This document shows, one piece after another, positions 44,153-52,979 of a stretch of DNA of 64,000 bases. The notes beneath the pieces are model-generated. The model was not told the origin of the DNA. It saw only the letters and a program-made list of their open reading frames with translations, and did not search any database. Origin of the DNA: JAEUQQ01 sp963697285 (GTDB lineage: Bacteria > Acidobacteriota > Vicinamibacteria > Vicinamibacterales > JAFNAJ01); the NCBI GenBank assembly GCA_963697285.1, contig CAVONI010000009.1:62001-126000 (forward strand). Reading direction: 5' to 3'. Made by a program: the position numbers and the translations under genes. Positions within the stretch are counted from its first letter, which is position 1. Each line of letters begins with the position of its first letter.

Positions 44153-45308
44153 CTACCACCAGCCGTACGTCTGCATGATTGTCTGCGCGATCGGCGCCAC
44201 GGTGTCCTGGAAACTTGCAGACGCGTTGATCATGACCACCGCGCCGTTGCCGCCGTCCGTGGTCGCGAGCAGCCAGGTGCGGTATCCCTCGTTGCCGCCG
44301 GTGTGACCGAACGCGGTCCTGCCCGCCACCTCGTACAGCTCGAAGCCGTGCCCGTAGCGGAGCGTGCCGGGACCGAAGGGAATCGGCGCGACGGGTTCCG
44401 GGGTGACCATCAGCTCCGCCATGGCCTTGCCCAGCACGCGGGTCGACTGCCCGAGGCGCGCGCGCTGCACTTCGATGGCAAATCGCGCGAGGTCGCTCGG
44501 CGTGGTGTACAGGCCAGCGGCCGCCATCTCGGGGTACGTGTGGCGAGCGCCCGCAAGGAGCAGGCCCTGCTTCTCGTGACCGGCCGAGGCATACCTGACG
44601 AGCCGATTCGGCAGGGGCTGCTCGTAGGTGCTGGCGTTCATGCCCAGCGGACCGAGCACCGTGTCGCGCATGACCTCGGCAAACGGCTTGTGCGCCACGT
44701 CGGCGAGTGCCTGCTGCAGGATCGTGTAGGCGCCCCCCGAGTACCTGGTACTTCGTTCCGGGTGGAATGGTGACGCGCACCGGCGCGGAATTCGCCGGCT
44801 CCTGCCCGTCGAGCACCTGCGCGACGGTCGGGGTCTTCGCCGACGACTCGTAGCCCTTGAACCCGGTGACCGACACGCCCGCCGTGTGGCTGAGGATCCG
44901 CCGCAGCGTGACCGGCGTCACCTTCGTCAACGCGTTGTCGGGCAGCTTCCAGCTGGTGAGGTAGCTGTTGATGGGCGTGTCGAGATCGAGACGCCCGTCC
45001 TGGACGAACTTCAGGGCCGCCATGGCGGCGACCGGCTTGCTGATCGACGCGGCCTGGAACAGCGTGACGGCATCGACGGGCTCGCGGGTGGCGACGCTGG
45101 CGACGCCGTACCCCCTGGCCCATTCGATCTGGTGCCCGGAGAACACCGCCAGCGACACGCCCGGGACGTCGAACGCCTTCATCACGTCGACGACGACCGC
45201 AGAGATCGCGTCGATCCTCGCGTAGGTGACCTGCCCTGCCGCTCGGGGCTCGACCGCGACGATCGACAGGGCCGCGGCGGCCACGCACAATGTCGCACCC
45301 GGTCTCAT
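44153..45308 (-). CDS. Exported serine hydrolase, class C beta-lactamase-like, one frame break
   Basis: After removing one base the gene encodes 384 residues: a signal peptide (to about residue 24), SxxK motif Ser88-Ile-Ser-Lys91, KYQYSGGAYTIL with the catalytic Tyr, and FGHTGGNEGY near the C-terminus. It is closely related to the gene at 26284-27535. The extra base at 44744-44745 lies in the string AAGTACCAGGTACTCGGG, identical in the paralogue, and falls directly before the catalytic Tyr codon in both. If real, both proteins would be truncated and inactive. It lies 62 bp downstream of the TonB receptor, across a very strong hairpin, and before the two phosphatase/sulfatase-fold genes. Confidence 0.82.
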
Positions 45309-45334
45309 GGACGGCACTCCCGTCTGTAGTGCGC

Positions 45335-45363
45335 GACCGCCGGGGCGTGGTGCCCCGGCGGTC
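45335..45363. terminator. Very strong hairpin after the second TonB receptor gene
   Basis: GACCGCCGGGGC (45335-45346) pairs perfectly over 12 bp with GCCCCGGCGGTC (45352-45363) around a 5-nt loop. It starts 8 bp after the receptor stop on the minus strand. Without a T-run it may act as an mRNA-stabilising or partial terminator, raising receptor levels above those of the downstream genes. Confidence 0.6.
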
Positions 45364-45370
45364 ACGAGTC

Positions 45371-48229
45371 TCAGAAGTTCACGCGAAGGCCCACCCTGGC
45401 GATCCGTGGGCTGAGGATCTCCTGGATGCTGTTGAATCCCGTCGGACCGGTGAAGCGCTGGTCTGGCTGCCGCGCGAGCACCGTCGCCGCGTTCATCAGG
45501 TTGAACACGTCGAGGTCGAGCGCCACGTTCACCTTGCCGAAGGTGATCTTCTTCGAGATGCGGCCGTCGAGCACGCTCAACGTGTCGAGCCGGTACTCGT
45601 CGATCGCGTCGGTGATGAGCACGTTCTTCTGTGGCGGGAACGACCCCGGGGCTGCCGCCCCGATGACGCTCTTGTAGTACGGGATGGCGAAGCCCTGCCG
45701 CACGACCAGGTTGGCGCTCAGGTTGATGCCCCACGGTCCCTCGTAGAGTCCGTTGGCGATGAACTGGTACTTCGGCTGGATGACGTAGGCCGTGCCCGTG
45801 CCGACCGAACCCTTGGCCGCGGCAAAGACCACCGGACCGCCATCCATGTTGGGTGCATTCGGTGCCGCCGTCGGATCCTGGATCGACGAGATGGGGTCGT
45901 CGAAGTACTCCGTGTGCGAGTTGGTCGAGAACCCGAGCCGCGCCATCCAGTGATTGGCCAGCCGCTTGGTCGCGGTCACCTCGAGGCCCATGTAGGTCTG
46001 GTGGTAGCCCTCGCGCGTGACGCGCTCGGCGCCGTTGCCGACCGGCACCTTGTTGCCCGGCAGGTAGTAGTTGGGGATGCTGTAGGGCTCGCCGAACAGC
46101 GTGCCGGTCACGTCCGGTCCGCGGATGTAGTCGTCGGCCCTGACGTCGATGAGCGGTGTCCAGATCATGTTCTCGAAGCGCCGGTAGCTGAACGATCCGT
46201 TGATCGAGAGGTTTGTCGTCAACTGGCGGTCGAGCCCGAAGATGATCTCGTGGGTACGCGGCGACTTGATGTCGGGATCGATCTTGTTGACGCTCGTGGC
46301 GGCCGACGAGGGGTTCGAGGGATCGAAGCCGTAGTACCCGATGGGCGGCCCGAGGAACTCCGAGCGCTCGGCGGTGCCGTTGCGGTTCGCATCGACCGCG
46401 AGGTAGTAGACGCCGGCGTAGGTGATGCCGGAGAGCATCCGGACGTCGCGCGTCTTCAGCTGGTTCGCAAGCAGCGCGTAGCTCACGCGCGCGAGAGTCT
46501 TCCTCGACTTGTCGATCGCATACGAGAACCCGACGCGCGGAGACGGCACGCCGTAGGTCAACGCGTCGGGAACGGCTGGTGCCGTCACGCTGGGCAGCAG
46601 CGGTTCGCCGGGCACGCCAGGCACCGTCGTCTCGCTGATGGAGCCGGAGCTGTAGTCGTAGCGCAGCGCGAGGATGAGCGTCGCGCGATCGAACGTGATG
46701 GTGTCGCCGATGTACCCGTTGACGAAGCGACCGTCGGTGACCGACCGCCAGTCACGTTTCACGAATCCGAGCATCAACCTGTCGGTCGCGTAGCTGCTCA
46801 GGTGGAGCGCCCAGATCTTGTCGGCCCCGGAGATGGCCGACGAGGAGTCGATCGGGGTCTTGCGCCACGCGAACCCGAACTTCAGCTCGTGCCGTCCCTT
46901 GAAGTAGTTGCCGTCGGCGGCCACGCTCGTCTGCGGCCGCTTCGAACGGCCATAGAAGAACGAGTTGTGCCACACGCCCTGCGCGTCGAGATAGGTCTTG
47001 GGCTCGATGCCGGCCTGTGGTGTGTAGTCCTGGTTCGCCTCGAGCTGCGCCACGCGCGCCGAGAGGAACAGCTTGCTGCCGATCACGAAGCTGCTCTGAA
47101 GCTTGTACAGCGTGACCGGCGCGTTGACGATCAGCGACGTCTCGGGCGGCCGCGCGGGCGAGGGGGCCGCCTGCTGCTGACTATCGCTCCTGTAGAACGA
47201 CAGTTCCGGACGGATGCCCGGCGTGGCCTGCGCCACCACCTTGGCGGCATACATGTCTGACGTCGTGCGGCCGGGATACCCGCTGATGTTCAACGTCCGC
47301 ACGTCCATGCGCGACGCGGTGCCCCACCCCCACACCTTGTTGCGCACGATGGGCCCGCCGAGTTCCGCCCCGAAGTCGGCGTACTGGTCGATGCGGTTGC
47401 CCTCGTCTCGCCCGATCACGGCCTCGTACTCCTCGGTCACGTTGTTGCCCTGCATCGAGTCGTTGTCGAAGTAGACGCGGGCCGACCCGTGGGGATCGTT
47501 CGCCCCCTGCTTCAGGACGTAGTTCACCTGCACGCCGGCGGTCGGATTCGACGTGGTCGCCCCGCCCGTGGTGACCTGGACTTCCTGGAACGAGTCGAAG
47601 TCGGGCCGGCCGAGCGAGAACCCGTACCCGCCGTCGGTGATCGTCACGCCGTCGAGGTTGACGGTGTTCTCGAGGCTGGAGGCGCCCTTGCCGAAGTAGG
47701 CGGTGCCTCCGCCCGACTCCGACCCGCCAACGTTGACGCGGTCGGTGACGACCGACGGCACCGTCTGCAGCACCGAGAGCGGGTCGCGTGAACTCGGCAC
47801 CTCCTGGAGTTCGGTGTTGGTGAGCGCGACGCCCGTGCTCTGCCGCTTCGTGTCGATGAGCAGCACGGCGCTCGTGACCTCGACCTGCTCGGTCACGCCG
47901 CCCAGGCGCATCGCGACGCGCAGCGGGACGGCGGCGCCGGCGCCCACCGGGATCTCGGGACTCTGGTAGTCGGCGAATCCCGACATCTTCATCGCCACGG
48001 TGTAGGCCCCGACCGGCAGGTTCAGGAAGTGGGCCTCGCCGAGCGCGTCGGTCACGCCCGTCTGCGCCAGCGGGCCGCTCAACTCCACGGTGACGCCAGG
48101 CAGCACGGCCTCGCTCGCGTCTACGACCTTCACGTCGATACGTCCGGTCGAGACCTGCGCACGCGCCGGCACGACCCCCAACACGCCCACCACGAACAAC
48201 GCCGCCAGCCAGCCCGTTCGAACTCTCAT
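45371..48229 (-). CDS. TonB-dependent receptor (Oar-like, carboxypeptidase-regulatory N-domain)
   Basis: A 952-residue outer-membrane receptor. The signal peptide ends near ARAQ (about 25). A carboxypeptidase-regulatory-like domain follows (about 27-110), then the plug (about 120-240, with VPSSRDPLSVLQTVPSVV and VNLDGVTITDGG) and a barrel ending in ...VGLRVNF. ATG 48229 is chosen because AAGGAGC precedes it and the signal peptide begins there. It is only distantly similar to the receptor at 22387-25134, so the two probably bind different ligands although both operators match. It leads an operon with a serine hydrolase and two phosphatase/sulfatase-fold proteins. The leader between operator and start is about 100 bp. 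Confidence 0.92.
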   Translation of the reverse strand: MRVRTGWLAALFVVGVLGVVPARAQVSTGRIDVKVVDASEAVLPGVTVELSGPLAQTGVTDALGEAHFLNLPVGAYTVAMKMSGFADYQSPEIPVGAGAAVPLRVAMRLGGVTEQVEVTSAVLLIDTKRQSTGVALTNTELQEVPSSRDPLSVLQTVPSVVTDRVNVGGSESGGGTAYFGKGASSLENTVNLDGVTITDGGYGFSLGRPDFDSFQEVQVTTGGATTSNPTAGVQVNYVLKQGANDPHGSARVYFDNDSMQGNNVTEEYEAVIGRDEGNRIDQYADFGAELGGPIVRNKVWGWGTASRMDVRTLNISGYPGRTTSDMYAAKVVAQATPGIRPELSFYRSDSQQQAAPSPARPPETSLIVNAPVTLYKLQSSFVIGSKLFLSARVAQLEANQDYTPQAGIEPKTYLDAQGVWHNSFFYGRSKRPQTSVAADGNYFKGRHELKFGFAWRKTPIDSSSAISGADKIWALHLSSYATDRLMLGFVKRDWRSVTDGRFVNGYIGDTITFDRATLILALRYDYSSGSISETTVPGVPGEPLLPSVTAPAVPDALTYGVPSPRVGFSYAIDKSRKTLARVSYALLANQLKTRDVRMLSGITYAGVYYLAVDANRNGTAERSEFLGPPIGYYGFDPSNPSSAATSVNKIDPDIKSPRTHEIIFGLDRQLTTNLSINGSFSYRRFENMIWTPLIDVRADDYIRGPDVTGTLFGEPYSIPNYYLPGNKVPVGNGAERVTREGYHQTYMGLEVTATKRLANHWMARLGFSTNSHTEYFDDPISSIQDPTAAPNAPNMDGGPVVFAAAKGSVGTGTAYVIQPKYQFIANGLYEGPWGINLSANLVVRQGFAIPYYKSVIGAAAPGSFPPQKNVLITDAIDEYRLDTLSVLDGRISKKITFGKVNVALDLDVFNLMNAATVLARQPDQRFTGPTGFNSIQEILSPRIARVGLRVNF

Positions 48230-48328
48230 CGGTTGCTCCTTCCCGCATTCGCGCGAATACGGTGTGCCCATTCCCAGCCCGAACCCGAACGCGTCACCGG
48301 TACAGCCGCGAGTCGCGAGCGCTGTTGC

Positions 48329-48365
48329 GTCTCGCATTGTGAGATTACGTCTTGACACACAGCGT
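48329..48365. promoter_or_regulatory. IclR-type operator, site F
   Basis: The main box is GTCTCGCATTGTGAGAT (48329-48345) and the second box GTCTTGACACACAGCGT (48349-48365) starts exactly 20 bp away. A TTGACA on the minus strand (48390-48385) lies further upstream but has no well-placed -10. The site lies 100-136 bp before the TonB receptor gene. The rest of the 258-bp gap (48230-48487) holds no gene. Confidence 0.72.
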
Positions 48366-48487
48366 CGTCGAACACGGCGCCCACTGTCAAGTGATCTCAT
48401 CGTGCCTGTGCCCGTCGTGCCTGATCTCGTCGTGCCCTGTGCGCCGCCACCCCGTCGCCGTGCCCGCGCCGCCGCACCTCGCGCACC

Positions 48488-50047
48488 CTACGCATCGCCC
48501 ACCGGATCGACCCCGGCGCTCGCCAGCGACGACTGGCGCGACCTGCCGGCCGCCAGCCGGAACCACGCGTACGCCACGACGCCCAGCAGCACGATGCCCA
48601 GGCCCGGCCACGTCGTCGACGGGCGGTAGACGCAGAGCACGACGAGAATCGTCGTTGCCGCCACGACATACGCACCCGGCACGAGCGGGTACCCGAAGGC
48701 CCGATACGGGCGCGGCGCATCCGGTCGCGTCGCTCGCAGCCTGAAGAGCCCGATGATCGTCAGCACGTAGAACAGGAGCGCCGCCGAGACGATGTAGTCG
48801 AGCAGGTTGCTGTACAGGTTGCCGTACAGCCCCGTGGCCGGGTCGAACGTCCGCGGCAGCACGAGGACGGCAGCCCAGGCCCCCTGCATGCTGAGTCCCC
48901 ACGCGGGAACCCTGGCCGCGTTCAGCCGGCCCGCGCGCGCGAAGAAGAGGTCATCGCGCGCCATCGCGAAGTAGGCGCGGGCACCCGACAGGATCACCCC
49001 GTTGCAGGCGCCGAACGTCGACACCATGATGGCGATCGCCAGCAGGATGGCGCCCCTCCCGGGCACGATCGCCTCGAGCGTGGTCGCCGCCACCCGGTCG
49101 GCCGGCGCCTGCTGGATGGACGCGAGCGGCAACGTGACGGTGTACGCCACGTTCGCGAGGATGTACAGCGCCACCACCCCGCCCGCGCCGAACGCCAGCG
49201 ACAGCGGGATGTTGCGGCGCGGATTCCTGACCTCGCCAGCCGTGAACGTGACGTTGTTCCAGGCGTCACACGCGAAGAGCGAGCCGACCTGCGCCACGCA
49301 CAAGGCCACGAAGAGGCCGAACGAGGAACTGATCTCGAGCCCGGGCGCGATCGGCGCGATCCCCGTCGGCTGCCACGTTCCCGTGAAGTTCGCCGCCACG
49401 ACGTCGCTGTTCCAGCCAAGCAGCAGACCGGCCGCGATCAGGCCAAGCAGCGCCAGCGTCTTCGCCGACGTGAAGGTGTTCTGGATGAGCCGGCCGTAGT
49501 CGAGGCCGCGCGTGTTGGCCCACGTGAGCGAGGCAATCAGGAGGATCGCCACGAGCTGGACCGTCGAGAGCGACACGGCATAGCTGCTCGTCACGTGCAG
49601 GGGCGCGACGATGTAGTGCGCGTCAGACAGCCAGGGCACCAGCGCGCCGAGGTGGCGCGCGAACCCCACCGAGACGGCCGCGATGGTGCCGGTCTGGATC
49701 ACCATGAAGAGCGTCCAGCCGTAGAGGAAGCCGACCAGCGGCGAGAACGCTTCACGCAGATAGACGTACTGGCCGCCCGCCCGGGGCATCATCGCGGCCA
49801 GCTCGCCGTACGACAGCGCCGCCATGAGCGTGAGCACGCCGCTCAGCACCCACGACGCGAGCAACCATCCCGCGCTGTCGATCTGCCGCGACATCTCCGC
49901 GGAGACCAGGAAGATCCCCGAGCCGATCATCGACCCGACGACCACCATCGTCGCATCGAAGAGGCCAAGGCCCCGGCGGAACTCCGTGTCCAGGCCGGCG
50001 TCCGGCGCCTGGGCCGTACCCACGACGGCCTTCGCAGTGGTGCTCAC
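48488..50047 (-). CDS. APC-superfamily amino-acid permease
   Basis: A 519-residue transporter with about 12 membrane segments. GSMIGSGIFLVSAEM in the first helix is the APC substrate-binding motif, and FTAGEVRNPRRNIPLS is the conserved loop after helix 6. It resembles the LAT/YjdE-like branch that exchanges or imports neutral amino acids. It begins four bases after the amidohydrolase stop and ends an operon of aminotransferase, amidohydrolase and permease behind site G. It is not closely similar to the other permease at 29023-30366, so the regulon appears to import two kinds of amino compound. Confidence 0.92.
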   Translation of the reverse strand: MSTTAKAVVGTAQAPDAGLDTEFRRGLGLFDATMVVVGSMIGSGIFLVSAEMSRQIDSAGWLLASWVLSGVLTLMAALSYGELAAMMPRAGGQYVYLREAFSPLVGFLYGWTLFMVIQTGTIAAVSVGFARHLGALVPWLSDAHYIVAPLHVTSSYAVSLSTVQLVAILLIASLTWANTRGLDYGRLIQNTFTSAKTLALLGLIAAGLLLGWNSDVVAANFTGTWQPTGIAPIAPGLEISSSFGLFVALCVAQVGSLFACDAWNNVTFTAGEVRNPRRNIPLSLAFGAGGVVALYILANVAYTVTLPLASIQQAPADRVAATTLEAIVPGRGAILLAIAIMVSTFGACNGVILSGARAYFAMARDDLFFARAGRLNAARVPAWGLSMQGAWAAVLVLPRTFDPATGLYGNLYSNLLDYIVSAALLFYVLTIIGLFRLRATRPDAPRPYRAFGYPLVPGAYVVAATTILVVLCVYRPSTTWPGLGIVLLGVVAYAWFRLAAGRSRQSSLASAGVDPVGDA

Positions 50048-50051
50048 GCCG

Positions 50052-51761
50052 CTACTCGAGCGAGTGGACGGACTTGCCGCCCACGACGGTCCGCATCACC
50101 CCGATGTTCTTGATCTCGTCGGGATTCACGTCGTGGGGATCCTTCTCGAGCACGACGAAGTCGGCGAACTTGCCGGCCGTGATCGATCCCTTCAGGTGCT
50201 CCTCGTACGAGGCGTACGCGCCGTTGATCGTGTAGACCTGCAGTGCCTGGTCGATGGTGATGCGCTGGTTCGCGCCCCACGTGCGCCCGGCGAAGTCCTT
50301 GCGCGTCGCCATGCTCTGGATCGCCATCAGCGGCTCGTACGGGCCGGGGATGTAGTCGGAGGCGCCCGCCACGGGGATCCCGTACTCGAGGAACGAGGCG
50401 TGCGCGAACATCGACCGCATCTTCTCGTCGCCGTACTCGGCCCACTTGTCGCCGTGGTAGTGGATGTACGTCGCGAACGGCAGGGGGATGGCGCCGACGT
50501 TCTTGATGCGTGTCAGCAACTCCGGGGTGACCAGCGAACAGTGCTCGATGCGCGGCCGGTACGGCAGGCGTCGATGTGCCCCCCTCGCCTTCACCCGCTC
50601 GTAGGCCTTCAGGACCATGTCGATGGCCACGTCGCCGTTCGCATGGATCCCCACCTGGTACCCGTGATGGTCGGCGTCGTCGACGGCCGCGTCGATCTCG
50701 TCCTGCGTCATCGTGAGGATGCCATAGTCGTTCGGACGGCCGACGTACGGCGTGCTCATGCGCATCGTGCGTTCCTGCGCCGAGCCGTCGGCCAGCCACT
50801 TGGCGCCGCCGATCCGGAACCACTCGTCGCCGAGCCCGCCCCGCACGCCACTCGCCTTCAACGTGGTGTAGATCGGCGCGTATCCCTGGACCAGCACGTA
50901 CACGCGGAAGAGCAGGTCGCCGGCAGCACGCGCGTCCTGGTACGCCGTGAAGAACGCCGGGCCGCACTCGACCTCGTGGACCGACGTGAGGCCCGTCGCG
51001 GTCATCTGCCTCGAAATCAGCGCGACCCCGGCCTGGAACTGCTCGGGCGTGACGTTCGTGGGGATGATCGCCTGGATGACCTCGAGCGCCTTCTCGGCCA
51101 CGCAGCCGTCGAGTGCGCCGTCGCGGCGGATGAACGCGCCGCCCGGCGGGTCGGGCGTGTCGACGGTCACCTTCGCCAGCGCGAACGCACGGCTGTTGAA
51201 CCAGTTCAGGTGCCCCCCGCGATGCTTGATCTGCACCGGGTGATCGGGCGCGGCCTCATCGAGGTCTTCGCGCCTCAGCCGACGGCCCTCGCGCGTCTTG
51301 GTGTCGTCGTACTTGAAGCCCCGCACCCACTCGCCCGGCGGGGTCGTGGACGCGCGCTTCCGGATGGCGTCCTTGATCTCGGCGATGCTGCGCAGGTCGC
51401 AGTTCACGCCGACGAGTTCCTCGATGCCGCCCCACGCCGGGTGCGTGTGGGCATCGATGAAGCCTGGCACGACCGTGCGGCCGGTGGCATCGATGACCTG
51501 CGTCTTCGCCGTCTTCAGGTTGCCGATGTCGGCAGAGGAGCCGACGGCGATGAAGCGCCCGTCCTTGACGGCGAAGGCTTCGGCCCGCGGCGCGGTCGCG
51601 TCTGACGTCAGGACGCGCCCGTTGAGCAGGATGAGATCGGGTTCACCGACGCGCGCCGGCGCAGCACCCTGCGCCACCGCCGTCCCCGATCCCGTGTGTG
51701 CGAGCCCCGCGGCCAGCGCCGCAGACAGGCCGAGGAATTCGCCGCGCGTGCACTTGGGCAT
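50052..51761 (-). CDS. YtcJ-like amidohydrolase
   Basis: A 569-residue amidohydrolase-superfamily enzyme of the YtcJ/amidohydrolase-3 group. FIDAHTHPAW gives the first metal ligands. Further ligands lie in VQIKHRGGH, GIHANGDVAID and RIEHCSL, with an Asp in VAGASDYIPGP. Members hydrolyse amide bonds in N-acyl amino acids, formamides and aryl carbamates; physiological substrates are mostly unknown. The N-terminus (TRGEFLGLSAALAAGLA) looks like a Tat signal but lacks the second Arg of the twin-arginine motif, so export is likely while the route is uncertain. It is encoded between the aminotransferase (37 bp away) and the permease. Confidence 0.88.
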   Translation of the reverse strand: MPKCTRGEFLGLSAALAAGLAHTGSGTAVAQGAAPARVGEPDLILLNGRVLTSDATAPRAEAFAVKDGRFIAVGSSADIGNLKTAKTQVIDATGRTVVPGFIDAHTHPAWGGIEELVGVNCDLRSIAEIKDAIRKRASTTPPGEWVRGFKYDDTKTREGRRLRREDLDEAAPDHPVQIKHRGGHLNWFNSRAFALAKVTVDTPDPPGGAFIRRDGALDGCVAEKALEVIQAIIPTNVTPEQFQAGVALISRQMTATGLTSVHEVECGPAFFTAYQDARAAGDLLFRVYVLVQGYAPIYTTLKASGVRGGLGDEWFRIGGAKWLADGSAQERTMRMSTPYVGRPNDYGILTMTQDEIDAAVDDADHHGYQVGIHANGDVAIDMVLKAYERVKARGAHRRLPYRPRIEHCSLVTPELLTRIKNVGAIPLPFATYIHYHGDKWAEYGDEKMRSMFAHASFLEYGIPVAGASDYIPGPYEPLMAIQSMATRKDFAGRTWGANQRITIDQALQVYTINGAYASYEEHLKGSITAGKFADFVVLEKDPHDVNPDEIKNIGVMRTVVGGKSVHSLE

Positions 51762-51798
51762 ACGAACCTCAGTTAGCGGATCCCGGAGGGATCCCTGG

Positions 51799-52908
51799 CT
51801 AGGCGGTTGGAACGAACTGCGTCAACGCCGCTCCGACCCGGTCGAGGCCGGCGCGGAGTTCCTCGGCCGTGCCGCCGAAGCCGAGGCGGAAGTGGCGGTT
51901 GTCGACCTCGAAGCAGCGGCCCGGAACGACGAAGACGCGGTGGTCCCGGGCCAGCGACTGGTACATCGTCTCGGGATCGCCGTCGATCGCGCCGTCCCTG
52001 AAGCGCGGAAGCGCGACGACGCCCCCCTGCGGCGCGATCCACTCGAGCCTCGGCTGCGCCGCCATCCACGCCTGGACGATGGCCAGGTTGGCCGCCACGT
52101 GGTGTTGCGCCCGCTGCAGGAACTCGTCGCGGCGCTCCAGGACCTTGGTCGCGATCGTCTCGCTGAGGGCGGTGTTGGTGATGGTGACCTGCTCCCTGAC
52201 CGCGAGCACGCCGTCGAGCACGTCCTGCGCCTGCGTGGCCAGCCATCCCATGCGGATGCCCGGCAAGCCGTAACACTTCGACATGCTGGTGACGCTGATG
52301 GCCCACGGGCTCAACGAGGCGGCCGTCGGCAGCGGCGGGCCGAACGTCATGTGGCGGTAGGTCTCGTCGAAGAGCAGGTAGATGCGGCGCGACTCGGCGA
52401 AGCGGACGAGCGCGTCGAGTTCGGCGGGCGAGATCATCGATCCCGTCGGGTTGTTGGGATGCGTGAAGATGATCAGCTTCGTCCGCGCCGTGACCATGGC
52501 CGCGAGGCGATCGAGGTCGGGCTTGTAGGCGTCCTCGAAGCGCAGGCTCAGGAGGTCGACATCACATCCCAGCCCGCGAGGGACCTCGTAGGTCGACGGA
52601 TAGTTCGGGTGCTCGACGATGACGTGGTCGCCCGGCCCGACGAGCGCCGCGCAGATCGAGAAGATGGCCTCGGCCGCCCCTGAGGTCACCAGGACCTGGG
52701 CCGGCGAGAGTGTCGGGTATTCGCGGGCGACGAGCGCGCGGAGTTCGGGGCGGCCCGTGTGGTGGCCGTATCGCAGCTCGACCTCGGAGAGGTCGATGCC
52801 GAGATCGGCGACCTTCAGGAACTTGACCGCGCTTTCGCCGACGTCGTAGCGCGTGTGGTACTGCCACGTGTCGAACCAGTCCTCCAGGGACATCCGCTTG
52901 AACCACAT
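51799..52908 (-). CDS. PLP-dependent aminotransferase class I/II
   Basis: A 369-residue fold-type I enzyme: VTSGAAEAIF, HPNNPTGSMI (Asn153 region), LLFDETYRHM with Asp181, and SMSKCYGLPGIRMGW with the Schiff-base Lys211. It belongs to the branch near capreomycidine synthase and related transaminases or eliminases, and is an intact paralogue of the frame-broken gene at 37466-38595. It is cytoplasmic. It is the first gene of the aminotransferase-amidohydrolase-permease operon, starting 35 bp from the nearest operator box. The amino donor is presumably the product of the amidohydrolase or the cargo of the permease (inference). Confidence 0.9.
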   Translation of the reverse strand: MWFKRMSLEDWFDTWQYHTRYDVGESAVKFLKVADLGIDLSEVELRYGHHTGRPELRALVAREYPTLSPAQVLVTSGAAEAIFSICAALVGPGDHVIVEHPNYPSTYEVPRGLGCDVDLLSLRFEDAYKPDLDRLAAMVTARTKLIIFTHPNNPTGSMISPAELDALVRFAESRRIYLLFDETYRHMTFGPPLPTAASLSPWAISVTSMSKCYGLPGIRMGWLATQAQDVLDGVLAVREQVTITNTALSETIATKVLERRDEFLQRAQHHVAANLAIVQAWMAAQPRLEWIAPQGGVVALPRFRDGAIDGDPETMYQSLARDHRVFVVPGRCFEVDNRHFRLGFGGTAEELRAGLDRVGAALTQFVPTA

Positions 52909-52942
52909 CGGTCAGATCCTCTGTGCGCTCGTCATCAGGCGG

Positions 52943-52979
52943 GTCTCGCATTATGAGACCGTGTCTTGGTAGCGGTGAA
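52943..52979. promoter_or_regulatory. IclR-type operator, site G, with promoter
   Basis: The main box GTCTCGCATTATGAGAC (52943-52959) is the closest to consensus, and the second box GTCTTGGTAGCGGTGAA (52963-52979) starts exactly 20 bp away. On the minus strand TTGACT (53007-53002) and TAGATT (52983-52978), 18 bp apart, form a plausible promoter whose -10 abuts the operator, a layout suited to repression. It controls the operon starting at 52908. Confidence 0.75.

Noticed and set aside
26893..44745. Programmed frameshifting as the explanation for the paired serine-hydrolase breaks
   Set aside because: Not accepted as the main call: other genes in the window have similar +1 breaks in unrelated contexts, including leuA, which favours sequencing error.
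45290..47260. Plus-strand open frame of 656 codons opposite the second TonB receptor
   Set aside because: No recognisable domain, while the minus strand encodes a clear TonB receptor.
50052..51761. Twin-arginine signal on the YtcJ-like amidohydrolase
   Set aside because: The motif reads TRGEFL with only one Arg, so a Tat route cannot be claimed from the sequence.
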